Positions 8,581 through 16,322 of a DNA stretch of 64,000 nucleotides are shown piece by piece. The stretch covers positions 605,532-669,531 of the forward strand of contig NZ_JAKREV010000002.1 in NCBI RefSeq assembly GCF_022664465.1. The letters run 5' to 3'. A program made the translations under genes and the position numbers. The notes beneath the pieces were generated by a model. That model was not told the DNA's origin and did no database searches. It saw only the letters and a list, made by a program, of their open reading frames with translations. The number at the start of each line of letters is the position of its first letter. Position 1 is the first letter of the stretch. The DNA comes from Sphingomonas hankookensis. Its GTDB lineage: Bacteria; Pseudomonadota; Alphaproteobacteria; Sphingomonadales; Sphingomonadaceae.

Positions 8581-9075
8581 TTAGATATTCCCCTGCTCTT
8601 CCTCCGGCACATCGTCGTCCGGGCCGTAGTACAGCGCGGCGCATTCGTCGCGCAGGCATCCGCCCTCGATCGCGATATCGTCGCGGTACGCATCGGCGAT
8701 GAAGCTGAGCGTATCGATGTGGCGGTCCTCGAAATACATCCGGTGCACATCGTCGCGGCCGGCGCCGTAGACGACGCGGCCGACCTTCGACCAGATCGAC
8801 GCCATGGTGCACATGCCGCAGGGTTGCAGCGTCGAATAGAGCGTGGCGTCGCGCAGTTCCATGTCGCCTTCGCTTTCGCAGGCGCGGCGGATCGCCATCA
8901 TCTCGGCATTCGCAGTCGCGTCGGGCAATTCCTGCGTCTGGTTGGGCTCGGCGGACAGCACGCGGTCGCCGCGGACGATGATCGCGCCCAGCGGCGAGCA
9001 GGACGGGTCGTCGCCCTTGGTCCGGGCGATGGCGATCGCCTCGCGCATCCAGTGGTCGTCTTGGGCAGTGAGCAT
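8581..9075 (-). CDS. Nucleoside/guanine deaminase family protein with altered zinc ligand
   Basis: A 164-residue protein of the CMP/dCMP deaminase zinc fold, closest by eye to guanine or cytosine deaminases. The PCGMC motif (Cys86, Cys89) that supplies two zinc ligands is intact. The first-ligand motif, normally HAE, reads N56-A57-E58 in the context DATANAEMMAI. The catalytic Glu is kept and the His is replaced by Asn (AAT instead of CAT). Activity is therefore uncertain. The start at 9075 has a GAAGGGA Shine-Dalgarno; upstream in-frame codons look non-coding. Confidence 0.8.
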   Translation of the reverse strand: MLTAQDDHWMREAIAIARTKGDDPSCSPLGAIIVRGDRVLSAEPNQTQELPDATANAEMMAIRRACESEGDMELRDATLYSTLQPCGMCTMASIWSKVGRVVYGAGRDDVHRMYFEDRHIDTLSFIADAYRDDIAIEGGCLRDECAALYYGPDDDVPEEEQGNI

Positions 9076-9121
9076 CGGCGAAATCCCTTCGCGCTGCCCA
9101 ACGTGCGAGGGGGGCGAAGGA

Positions 9122-10105
9122 TCAGGCGGCGGCGAGGATATCGTCGCTGGATGCAGCGCGGACGCCCAGCCGGTCGAGCAGGCCCAGCACCGCGTCCCAC
9201 CAGCGCCAGAAGGCGGCAAGGTCGGCGGCGTCGCGGACATAGGGGGTGTGGCCGGGCACGAGGCTGGGCGAGTGATAGGCGAAGTTGAGGACGCGCACCC
9301 CCTCCCCCACGGCCACGCGTACCGCCTCCAGCACGTCGGGCAGCGGCATGTCCTCAGGCGTCAGCGCGACGCGGTGGAGCATACCCGACCGGGCGAGCAG
9401 GCCGCGACCGCGGGGCACGCGACCGGCAGCGCGGTAGAGCGGCTGGCCGGCGCGGCGCAGGCGGCCGGTGAAGACGGTGGTCAGCGGCAGTTCGACGATC
9501 GCGCCGTCGGGGCCGGTATGGAACGCATCGTTGCCGATGCCGCGGTAATCCGGTCCGCCCTGCGCGCCATAATCGTAGCGGGCACGCATCGAGCTATCGA
9601 GGGCATAGCCGCGTGCCGCCAGCAGCCCCAGAGTGTTGGGACCGAGGCCGTAGCGGCCGGCGCGGTAGACGGTGGGCGCGGTGCCGGTGATCGCGGTCAG
9701 CGCGGCGGTGAGGCGGTCGAGCTTGGCGGCTTCGAGTGCGGGCGGCAGGTTGCCGGCGAAGCTGCTATAGGATGACAGCGCTTCGTCGAACGGCGGATTG
9801 ACCCATGGATGGAGCTGCGCGCCGATGGTGGCGTGGCCGTGCGCGGCGACCGCGCGCAGTGCATCGATCGCGGCCGGATCGGTCGCGATCGGATAGTCGA
9901 CGAGGTAGCAGCTCTCCACCCCCATCGCAGCCATCCGGGCGTGGGCGGCGGGCAGCGCGGCGACGGCACTGACGCCCCAGCCGTCGTGGCGGAAGGGCGC
10001 GCGCCAGTCGAACTCTTCTTCGGTGTCGACGAACACGGTGAAGCGGGTGCCGAAACCGTCGCGCCAGACGACCGGCCGGCCATCGGCGGGCCGGAACGGG
10101 ATCAC
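9122..10105 (-). CDS. WalW-like polysaccharide deacetylase family protein
   Basis: A 327-residue NodB-fold protein. The metal-site motif VDTEEEFDW is near residue 29, IGAQLHPWVNPP near 95 and YRAGRYGLG near 145, fitting the family's order. No signal peptide is visible. Translation probably starts at a GTG that overlaps the stop of the upstream histidine-kinase gene by 4 bases (GTGA), so the two are co-translated. It is related to the second deacetylase at 30962-31918. The substrate is unknown. Confidence 0.75.
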   Translation of the reverse strand: MIPFRPADGRPVVWRDGFGTRFTVFVDTEEEFDWRAPFRHDGWGVSAVAALPAAHARMAAMGVESCYLVDYPIATDPAAIDALRAVAAHGHATIGAQLHPWVNPPFDEALSSYSSFAGNLPPALEAAKLDRLTAALTAITGTAPTVYRAGRYGLGPNTLGLLAARGYALDSSMRARYDYGAQGGPDYRGIGNDAFHTGPDGAIVELPLTTVFTGRLRRAGQPLYRAAGRVPRGRGLLARSGMLHRVALTPEDMPLPDVLEAVRVAVGEGVRVLNFAYHSPSLVPGHTPYVRDAADLAAFWRWWDAVLGLLDRLGVRAASSDDILAAA

Positions 10106-12000
10106 CGGCGGAGCGCCTGCCCGACTTCCGCCTCGGCCGCAGGCAGGCGCAGCGTCAGCGTGGCGGAGCCGAAGGCGAGCGTGCCGCCCAGTTCGGTGGC
10201 GAGGTTGCGTGCAAGGCGCAGCGCGAAGCCGGTGCCGAGCAGCGACTGGTCCTGTTCGTCGTCGTCGACGTCGAACACGCTGTCGCCGGGCCATGCGTCG
10301 AGTGCCTGCGGCCGGTCGAGCACGATCGCGACATGGCCATCGCCCTCCAGCCCCATGCGGACATAGATCGATTCCTCGGCCTCCCCCGCCGACACCAACG
10401 TCGCGAGCAGGCGGGCGAGCAGTCGTTCGACCGCGCGGCGATCGCCGGTAACCGACAGGTCGGTCGGCTCGATCTCCAGCAGGGTACCACGCAGGGCACA
10501 GAGCGAGGTGAGGTCGCCCGCGATGACGTCGAACACCGGGCGCAGCGCCACGCTGTCGGCGCGCAGGTCGAGCGCGTCGCCGTCGATCCGCGCGGCGAGG
10601 TCGAGATCGTCGATCACCGCCACCAGATCGCGCGAATGGTTGAGGATCGCGCCGGCACGGTCGCGATAGACCGGCGGTACGGGGCCGAGGAGCTGCGCCT
10701 CGATCATCTCGGCGAACCCGGCGATCGCGCCGGCGGGAGTGCGCAGTTCATGGACCAGCTGGCGCAGCTGGGCGACGCCGGCGTCGCGATTGGGCACGGG
10801 TTCGGCGCGTTCGTCGCGGCGCGGGCGGCGGGCGGTGCCGCGATAGCCGGTGAAGCGGCCGGTGGCATGATCGAAGGCGGGAACGCCCGACACGCACCAT
10901 TCGCCCGCCGCATCGCTGTCGCCGCCGATGACCAGCCGGGCGTCGCGGAACGGGCTGCGCTGGCGCAGCGCCCCGGCAGCGACGCCGTCGAAGCGGGCAT
11001 GGCCGGGCGCGGCGCCGAAATCGAGCGACAGTCCGATCAGCGGCGCACGGCTGACCCCGTCGACCCAGCGCAGGATGCCGGTCGCGTCGGTTTCGAAGCG
11101 GAAGCTGTCGTGGGTGGCGAGCGGCGGCGGTGGCGGGGCGACGTCCTGCGTGCGTTCGAACGCCTCGATCCGGGCCATGACGTCGACGATGCTGAACGGG
11201 CCGGCGGGGTCGGTGGGTTCGGGCTGGTCGTCCGTCACCGGCGCGGCCGGCGCAGGAGCATCGGCCACTTGCGTCACCCCAGCGAAGGCTGGGGTCTTTG
11301 TGGGGCTGGCGTCGTCCGATTGCTGCGGGAGACCCCAGCCTTCGCTGGGGTGACGATCCCGGTTAAGGTCGGTCGGCGTGGGCGTTGCGGCGGGATCGAA
11401 CAGCGACGCATCGTCCGGCGCGCTCTCCACCGGCGTCACCCCAGCGAAGGCTGGGGTCTCTATAGGGCTGGCGTCGTCCGTCTGCCGCGGGAGACCCCAG
11501 CCTTCGCTGGGGTGACGCGGTTGGTCGGAGGGGGCGACGACGTCCTGTTCGACCGGCGCGGGTGCTTCCCGATCGTCGCCCAAGACCAGGTCGGTGCTGC
11601 CGAAGCTGTCAAGCGCGCGCTGGACGGCGGGGTCGATGTCGCGGCGGTTGCGCACGATGCCGCGGGCGGCGGGGCCGAGGCGTGGGAGCAGCGCCAGCCA
11701 TTCGCCGACCGACAGCGTGGCGCTGCGCAGCACCGGCAGTGCCGCCTCGATCACGTCGGTCGCGATCAGGTCGACGAGGACGGCGGGCGGACAGGCATAT
11801 TCGAGATCACGGGCGCTGGCGACGCGCACCGTGCGCGGTACGCCGTCGCGCATATCGTGAAGCAGCGCGATCACCCGCGGATCGGGGGCGGCGCGCCCGC
11901 GACCGATCAGGTCGACCAGCTGACGCCACGCCGATGCGCGTGCCCCCTCCCCCGTCAGATCGGAGGCGAGAACCGTTTCGAGAGTATCATCGAAGCGCAC
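10102..12000 (-). CDS. Degenerate sensor histidine kinase with translated repeat insertions
   Basis: A 632-residue soluble protein from a GTG start. An alpha-helical N-terminal domain (about 1-140) is followed by a low-complexity linker and a PAS-like region (about 295-390). A DHp helix carries the H-box HELRTPAGAIAGF near residue 417, and the ATPase-like domain ends with GTGFALRLARNLATELGG. The N-box lacks its Asn and no DxGxG G1 box is seen, so ATP binding is doubtful. The linker carries two in-frame 28-codon repeats reading RHPSEGWGL...TPAFAGVT (about residues 162-189 and 216-243), which are translated intergenic palindromes. No transmembrane segment is visible. Confidence 0.75.
   Translation of the reverse strand: MRFDDTLETVLASDLTGEGARASAWRQLVDLIGRGRAAPDPRVIALLHDMRDGVPRTVRVASARDLEYACPPAVLVDLIATDVIEAALPVLRSATLSVGEWLALLPRLGPAARGIVRNRRDIDPAVQRALDSFGSTDLVLGDDREAPAPVEQDVVAPSDQPRHPSEGWGLPRQTDDASPIETPAFAGVTPVESAPDDASLFDPAATPTPTDLNRDRHPSEGWGLPQQSDDASPTKTPAFAGVTQVADAPAPAAPVTDDQPEPTDPAGPFSIVDVMARIEAFERTQDVAPPPPPLATHDSFRFETDATGILRWVDGVSRAPLIGLSLDFGAAPGHARFDGVAAGALRQRSPFRDARLVIGGDSDAAGEWCVSGVPAFDHATGRFTGYRGTARRPRRDERAEPVPNRDAGVAQLRQLVHELRTPAGAIAGFAEMIEAQLLGPVPPVYRDRAGAILNHSRDLVAVIDDLDLAARIDGDALDLRADSVALRPVFDVIAGDLTSLCALRGTLLEIEPTDLSVTGDRRAVERLLARLLATLVSAGEAEESIYVRMGLEGDGHVAIVLDRPQALDAWPGDSVFDVDDDEQDQSLLGTGFALRLARNLATELGGTLAFGSATLTLRLPAAEAEVGQALRR
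11272..11355. repeat. 84-bp palindromic repeat inside a coding sequence (copy 1)
   Basis: It starts CGTCACCCCAGCGAAGGCTG and ends with the inverse complement of that sequence. It is exactly 28 codons long, so the host frame is kept. Related copies lie between genes at 22758, 32346 and 34624. Confidence 0.85.
11434..11517. repeat. 84-bp palindromic repeat inside a coding sequence (copy 2)
   Basis: Same length and outer arms as the copy at 11272, and the same orientation. It differs at a few bases in the central loop and is separated from copy 1 by 78 bp, which is also a multiple of three. Confidence 0.85.
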
Positions 12001-12177
12001 CGCTTACTCACCCAGACGTCACACCATATCGCGACGCGACCGACCCTTAACGCCGCAATCCTTAATACGGAACTGCCCATTTTCGGCACGTCGCAATGTG
12101 GGACAATTGCGCTTCCGCGTAATTTTATAATGCTGTAGGCAGTGCTTTCATTCGAACCCAATCACGGACTCCGACAC

Positions 12178-12648
12178 ATGGCTTTCGATCGTATCGACCG
12201 GCAAATCCTTGCGCTGTTGCAGGAGGACGGGCGGATGACGAACGTCGAACTGGCCGAACGCGTCGGGCTGACCGCGCCGCCCTGTTTGCGCCGGGTTCGG
12301 GCGCTGGAAGAGGCCGGGGCGATCCGCGGCTATCACGCGACGCTCGATCCACGACTGCTGGGGTTCACGATCACCGTGTTCGCGCTGGTCAGCCTGAAGA
12401 GCCAGGCTGGCAGCGACCTTGCGGCGTTCGAGGCGCATGTCGCGACGATCCCCGAGGTTCGCGAATGCCATATGCTGAACGGCGAGATCGACTTTATTTT
12501 GAAGATCGTGGCGGCGGACCTGGAGACGTTCCAGTCGATGTTGACGACGCAGCTGATCACCGCGCCGAACGTGGCGAGCGTGAAGACGTCGCCGACGGTG
12601 CGGACGTCGAAGGCGTTGCCGGGGATTCCGGTGGCGACGGGGGAGTAA
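12178..12648 (+). CDS. Lrp/AsnC family transcriptional regulator
   Basis: A 156-residue regulator. An N-terminal helix-turn-helix (FDRIDRQILALLQEDGRMTN onward, residues 3-60) is joined to a RAM ligand-binding domain (about 68-145, including EVRECHMLNGEIDFILKI). Such proteins sense amino acids. ATG 12178 gives the canonical N-terminus; an ATG at 12142 would add 12 unlikely residues. A perfect TATAAT hexamer lies at 12126-12131, which implies that the transcript starts just before 12142. The target is not evident; the neighbouring genes are not amino-acid genes. Confidence 0.9.
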   Translation: MAFDRIDRQILALLQEDGRMTNVELAERVGLTAPPCLRRVRALEEAGAIRGYHATLDPRLLGFTITVFALVSLKSQAGSDLAAFEAHVATIPEVRECHMLNGEIDFILKIVAADLETFQSMLTTQLITAPNVASVKTSPTVRTSKALPGIPVATGE

Positions 12649-12650
12649 AC

Positions 12651-13392
12651 GCCTCCGTTTGGTTCGAGTATCGATCGGGCTTGTCGAGAGTGCGTATCGA
12701 GAACGGGTTCCGCTGGGGTGACTCATCGAGGTCCGTTTGGGGCAAAGCGTTCTCGACGGACGCTTCTCGACTTCGCTCGAAGCTGCTCGAACCGAACGGT
12801 TTGGGTGGGGGTTAGGTTACGCCCTCCCCGCTTGTCCTGAGTAGCTGCTGAGCTTGTCGAAGCGGCGTATCGAAGGACATTGGCCGCGGGTGCTTCGATA
12901 CGCCGCTTCGATTTCGCTCAGCCCCTACTCAGCATGAACGGGAGGTGTGCTCTCACTCCCCTCCGTTCGGTTCGAGCAGCTTCGAGCCTGTCGAGAAGCG
13001 TCCGTCGAGAACGCCCGCCCGGCGGAACCCCGTTCTCGATACGCACTCTCGGACAGGCTCGATCGCTGCCCGAACCAACGGTGTGGGTGGAGGCTAGGTA
13101 TCACTAAGCATAACCGTTCGTGCTGAGTAGGGGCTGAGCGCAGTCGAAGACCCGTATCGAAGCACTTGGGGCCACGGTCCTTCGATACGCCGCTTCGACA
13201 AGCTCAGCGGCTACTCAGGACGAACGGTAAAGTTCCTACCATTCCCGCCCCCTATCTCCTCCCCGTTCGGTTCGAGCAGCTTCGAGCTTGTCGAGAAGCG
13301 TCCGTCGAGAACTCCTGCCCGGCGGAACCGCGTTTTCGATACGCGCTCTCGACTTCGCTCGATCGCTACTCGAACCAAACGGCAGGGGTGAG
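12651..13392. repeat. Array of alternating palindromic repeats
   Basis: This 0.74-kb gap contains no gene. It holds five consecutive imperfect palindromes of two alternating types. Type A has arms reading GGTTCGAGCAGCTTCGAG and TCTCGACGGACGCTTCTCG; type B has arms like ACCGTTCGTGCTGAGTAG and CTACTCAGGACGAACGGT. The order is A-B-A-B-A. Single copies of A and B occur at 15721 and 63492. The array lies between the convergent Lrp and TPR genes. Confidence 0.8.
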
Positions 13393-13407
13393 GGCAGCCC
13401 CCCACAA

Positions 13408-13442
13408 ACGAAAACGGCCCGGACAGTCGCCTGTCCGGGCCG
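13408..13442 (-). terminator. Terminator of the TPR protein gene
   Basis: A perfect stem CGGCCCGGACAG / CTGTCCGGGCCG with loop GCGA (minus-strand reading) is followed by TTTTCG, about 25 bases past the stop. Confidence 0.9.
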
Positions 13443-13464
13443 CTCTTATTCAAAACAACCGCAA

Positions 13465-14769
13465 TCAGTTGTTGCCGACCGCCGGGGTCGACGCGGTGAC
13501 GCGGGGATTGTCGACGTAGAAGGTCCAGAAGCTGGCGATTTCCGCGCGCGGCCCGGTGGTAACCTTGGCGAAGGCCGCCTTGGCCTCTGCCGACTGGTTG
13601 GCACGGGCATGGGCGATGCCGATGCGGGTGTTGGCTTCGTCGGCGTCGATGCCGCCCTTTTGCAGCGCGAGATTGTACAGCTCGATCGCCTTGGCGTTGT
13701 TGCCGGTCGCCAGATAGACGTTACCCGCGGCCAGCGCGGCGCGGCCATTGGCGCCCGCCTTGGCGCGGGTTTCGAGCGCGGCGGCCGAACCGTCGTTCTT
13801 GATCTGGGTCTGGGCGGTGGTCTTCAACTGGTTGAAGACGGTGGCCGAGGCCGGAATCTTGCCCGCGGCGCGGCCTTCGTCGATCACCGCGACGGTTTCG
13901 TACGGCAGGCCGATGTCCTGCGTCGTCTGGACATAGTCGCGATAGTCGTTCTGGTCGGCGAGCGACTTGGTGTCGCGCATCAGGCGCAGCACATCGACGC
14001 GGGCCTGGTTGCCGAGCGTCGCGCCGCGATTGTCGGCACGGTCGCGGAACAGCGCCAGCACGGTGCGCCAGTTCGCCTGCGTCGGATATTCGGCCAGCTT
14101 GCGGCGCGCCCACTGGCCGGCCTCGACCGGACGGTTCGAACGGTAGAGCTGCGAGATGGCGACGTCGTACCAGTTGGCCGGGACCGGCTGGCCCGATGCC
14201 TTGCGCGCGGCCATCACCTTGTCGAGGCTGGCGAGGCCCTGATCGACCTGACCCTTCTGGATCGCGATGCTGGCGAGGCGCAGTTCAAGGTCGGGCTCGT
14301 TATAGCCGGCCTGCTTGGCGCGTTCGAAATTCTGCACCGCAACGTCAGTCTGCTTGGTGTCGAGCGCGAGGACGCCGCGGTTGTAATACAGGCCGCCGCG
14401 CTCTTCTGGCTTCAGCTTGGGGCTGGCGAGCAGTTCGTCGATCGCGGCGGCGAGCGCCGGGCGGTCGTTCTTCGCCTGCGCGTTCGACACCTTCAGCTGA
14501 GCGAGGAAATAGCCTTCATCCTGATTGCCGGCGGTCATCGCCGCCTGCATCGCGGCGATCTGCTGATCTGCGACGGCGAAATTCTTGGCCTTGATCGCGG
14601 CGTCGGCGGCCAGCGCTGCGGTGCGGAACGCTTCGCCGACCTGAATCTGCGGCGCGGCGGGGGCGGCCTCTTCCTTCTTCTTGCGCTGGGCATCGGCCGG
14701 CGGGGCGACGACCAGGGTTGCACCCAGGCCGAGCATGGCAGCGAGGGCAGCCTTGGAAACGAACGTCAT
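13465..14769 (-). CDS. Secreted tetratricopeptide-repeat-like protein
   Basis: A 434-residue protein with an N-terminal signal peptide (hydrophobic stretch to PPADAQ, about residue 28) and a Lys-rich patch. Helical repeats over the remainder are consistent with TPR units, for example GLYYNRGVLALDTKQTDVAV and GNVYLATGNNAKAIELYNLA. It should be periplasmic and act as a protein-interaction scaffold. A specific partner cannot be inferred. It is monocistronic, ending at a strong terminator, and divergent from yaaA. Confidence 0.8.
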   Translation of the reverse strand: MTFVSKAALAAMLGLGATLVVAPPADAQRKKKEEAAPAAPQIQVGEAFRTAALAADAAIKAKNFAVADQQIAAMQAAMTAGNQDEGYFLAQLKVSNAQAKNDRPALAAAIDELLASPKLKPEERGGLYYNRGVLALDTKQTDVAVQNFERAKQAGYNEPDLELRLASIAIQKGQVDQGLASLDKVMAARKASGQPVPANWYDVAISQLYRSNRPVEAGQWARRKLAEYPTQANWRTVLALFRDRADNRGATLGNQARVDVLRLMRDTKSLADQNDYRDYVQTTQDIGLPYETVAVIDEGRAAGKIPASATVFNQLKTTAQTQIKNDGSAAALETRAKAGANGRAALAAGNVYLATGNNAKAIELYNLALQKGGIDADEANTRIGIAHARANQSAEAKAAFAKVTTGPRAEIASFWTFYVDNPRVTASTPAVGNN

Positions 14770-14954
14770 GCCGTGATCTCTCCCGAAAACTGATGCTGGA
14801 CTTCAACGCCCGGCAGGCGCGGTCCATCTAGGTCCTACCGCGTTGCCGCACAAGACGAGCGCGCGTAACGTTGCGTTGCCGGACGGCGAGTGAACGCGCG
14901 TTGAACGTATCGGCTCCCTTTGACGCTGCGATGGCGGGGCGATAGGCGGGCGCG

Positions 14955-15704
14955 ATGATCGCGACCCTCTCCCCCGCCAAGACGCTCGATTACGACAGCG
15001 CCCTGCCCGAGCTGACCACCAGTGCGCCGCGCTTCGCCGACGAAACCGGGCAGATCGCACGCGGGGCGGCGCGGCTGGGCGCGCCGAAGCTGGCCAGCCT
15101 GATGCGGATCTCGCCGAAACTGGCGCAGTTGAATGCCGGGCGGTATCGCGATTTCGCCGATGCGCCCGAGCGGCCGGCGCTGTGGGCGTTTGCGGGCGAC
15201 GTCTATACCGGGTTCGAGGTAAAGTCGCTGGAGGCGCCGGCGTTCGACTTCGCACAGGCGCATGTGCGAATCCTGTCGGGGCTGTACGGGCTGTTGCGAC
15301 CGATGGATGCGATCCGGCCCTATCGGCTGGAGATGGGTACGCGCTGGGCGCCGGGGCGGGCGAAGGATCTGTACGCGTTCTGGGGCGACCGGATCGCGGC
15401 GCTGCTGGCGCAGGATGTGGCGGACAGCGGGTCGGACGTGGTGCTGAACCTTGCCAGCCAGGAATATTGGCATGCCGTGGCGGGGAAGCTGCCGGACGGC
15501 GTGCGGGTGATCGAGGTCGATTTCCGCGAGGACGGGCCGGAGGGGCCGCGCTTCGTCAGTTTTCACGCCAAGCGGGCGCGGGGGATGATGGCACGGTGGA
15601 TGTGCGAGCATCGGGTGCGCGAGGTCGATGCGATGCGGGGGTTCGATAGCGATGGCTATCGGTTCGTCGGGGCGGACGGGGATCGGTGGACGTTCGTTCG
15701 GTAG
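14955..15704 (+). CDS. yaaA: Peroxide stress protein YaaA (UPF0246)
   Basis: A 249-residue YaaA-family protein. The N-terminus MIATLSPAKTLDYDS and the mid-region PYRLEMGT (near residue 120) are family hallmarks. So are LASQEYW and the C-terminal FHAKRARGMMARW. E. coli YaaA binds DNA and limits iron-dependent oxidative damage. The gene stands alone; a type A palindromic repeat follows. Confidence 0.9.
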   Translation: MIATLSPAKTLDYDSALPELTTSAPRFADETGQIARGAARLGAPKLASLMRISPKLAQLNAGRYRDFADAPERPALWAFAGDVYTGFEVKSLEAPAFDFAQAHVRILSGLYGLLRPMDAIRPYRLEMGTRWAPGRAKDLYAFWGDRIAALLAQDVADSGSDVVLNLASQEYWHAVAGKLPDGVRVIEVDFREDGPEGPRFVSFHAKRARGMMARWMCEHRVREVDAMRGFDSDGYRFVGADGDRWTFVR

Positions 15705-15720
15705 TTTTTAAAGGCCTTCC

Positions 15721-15844
15721 CCTCCGTTTGCTTCGAGCGCAGGTTCGAGCCTGTCGAGAACCGAAGTCGAGAAGTCGGCGCCCCAAACGACCAAGTTCTC
15801 GACGGACGCTTCTCGACAGGCTCGAAGCTGCTCGAACCAAACGG
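15721..15844. repeat. Type A palindromic repeat
   Basis: A single copy of the family found in the 12.65-13.39 kb array, with arms CCGTTTGCTTCGAG and CTCGAACCAAACGG. It separates yaaA from the small membrane genes. Confidence 0.75.
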
Positions 15845-15859
15845 GTTTAGGAGGGTGGC

Positions 15860-16048
15860 CTAGGAAAACAGCGCGATCAGCCCCACGATCACCGACGATC
15901 CGGCAAGCGGGCCGATGAACATCACCAGCAGGAACAGGCCGATGCTGCCGAGCATCACCCGCTCCTGCGGCCGGGTGAGCCGCGCGGGCGGACGCGGCGG
16001 TTCGTAGCCGTCGGGGGGTGGCGGCCAGGCGCCGGAATCAAGAAACAT
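15860..16048 (-). CDS. Small single-span membrane protein
   Basis: A 62-residue hypothetical protein. A Pro-rich N-terminal part (SGAWPPPPDGYEPPRPP) precedes one or two closely spaced hydrophobic stretches (about residues 30-61). Its ATG lies inside the last codons of the next upstream small gene (11-bp overlap), which suggests coupled translation of a two-peptide unit downstream of pckA. No family is recognised. Confidence 0.6.
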   Translation of the reverse strand: MFLDSGAWPPPPDGYEPPRPPARLTRPQERVMLGSIGLFLLVMFIGPLAGSSVIVGLIALFS

Positions 16049-16238
16049 CGTCGCCTACCCGCGGCGTGCGCGCGGCAACGACGATCGCGGCGCTCGACAA
16101 CAGGATCGCCGATACCAGCGCGCCGATCGACAGCAGCCCGGCGGGCGTCACGTCGACCTCCGCCTTCACGCGCAGCTTGCGGCCGGCGCGCAACGTCATC
16201 GCGGCGTGCTGGGTCGGGCGAAGGGCGGGCGGTGGCAT
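16038..16238 (-). CDS. Small membrane protein upstream of and overlapping the previous one
   Basis: A 66-residue hypothetical protein with one clear hydrophobic segment (PAGLLSIGALVSAILLSSAA). An alternative start at 16199 would give 53 residues beginning MTLRAGRKLRVKAEVDV; neither start has a strong Shine-Dalgarno. The overlap with the next gene supports both frames being real. The function is unknown. Confidence 0.5.
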   Translation of the reverse strand: MPPPALRPTQHAAMTLRAGRKLRVKAEVDVTPAGLLSIGALVSAILLSSAAIVVAARTPRVGDDVS

Positions 16239-16283
16239 GGCGCTGTAACGCCGGGCGGGCGGCGTTGGCTCCGGTAAGAAACG

Positions 16284-16310
16284 GCGCCCCCGCTTGCATG
16301 GCGGGGGCGC
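16284..16310 (-). terminator. Probable terminator hairpin after pckA
   Basis: A perfect 10-bp stem GCGCCCCCGC / GCGGGGGCGC with a 7-base loop lies just after the pckA stop. The T-tract on the minus strand (CGTTTCTTACC) is weak, so read-through into the small genes is possible. Confidence 0.6.
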
Positions 16311-16322
16311 TCCTCTCCTACC

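Noticed and set aside
10333..12138. 601-codon frame on the plus strand opposite the histidine kinase
   Set aside because: Its composition is a reverse-frame artefact; the minus-strand gene has clear kinase motifs and is coupled to the next gene.
12651..13392. CRISPR array
   Set aside because: Units are long imperfect palindromes of two types without regular unique spacers, and no cas genes are present.
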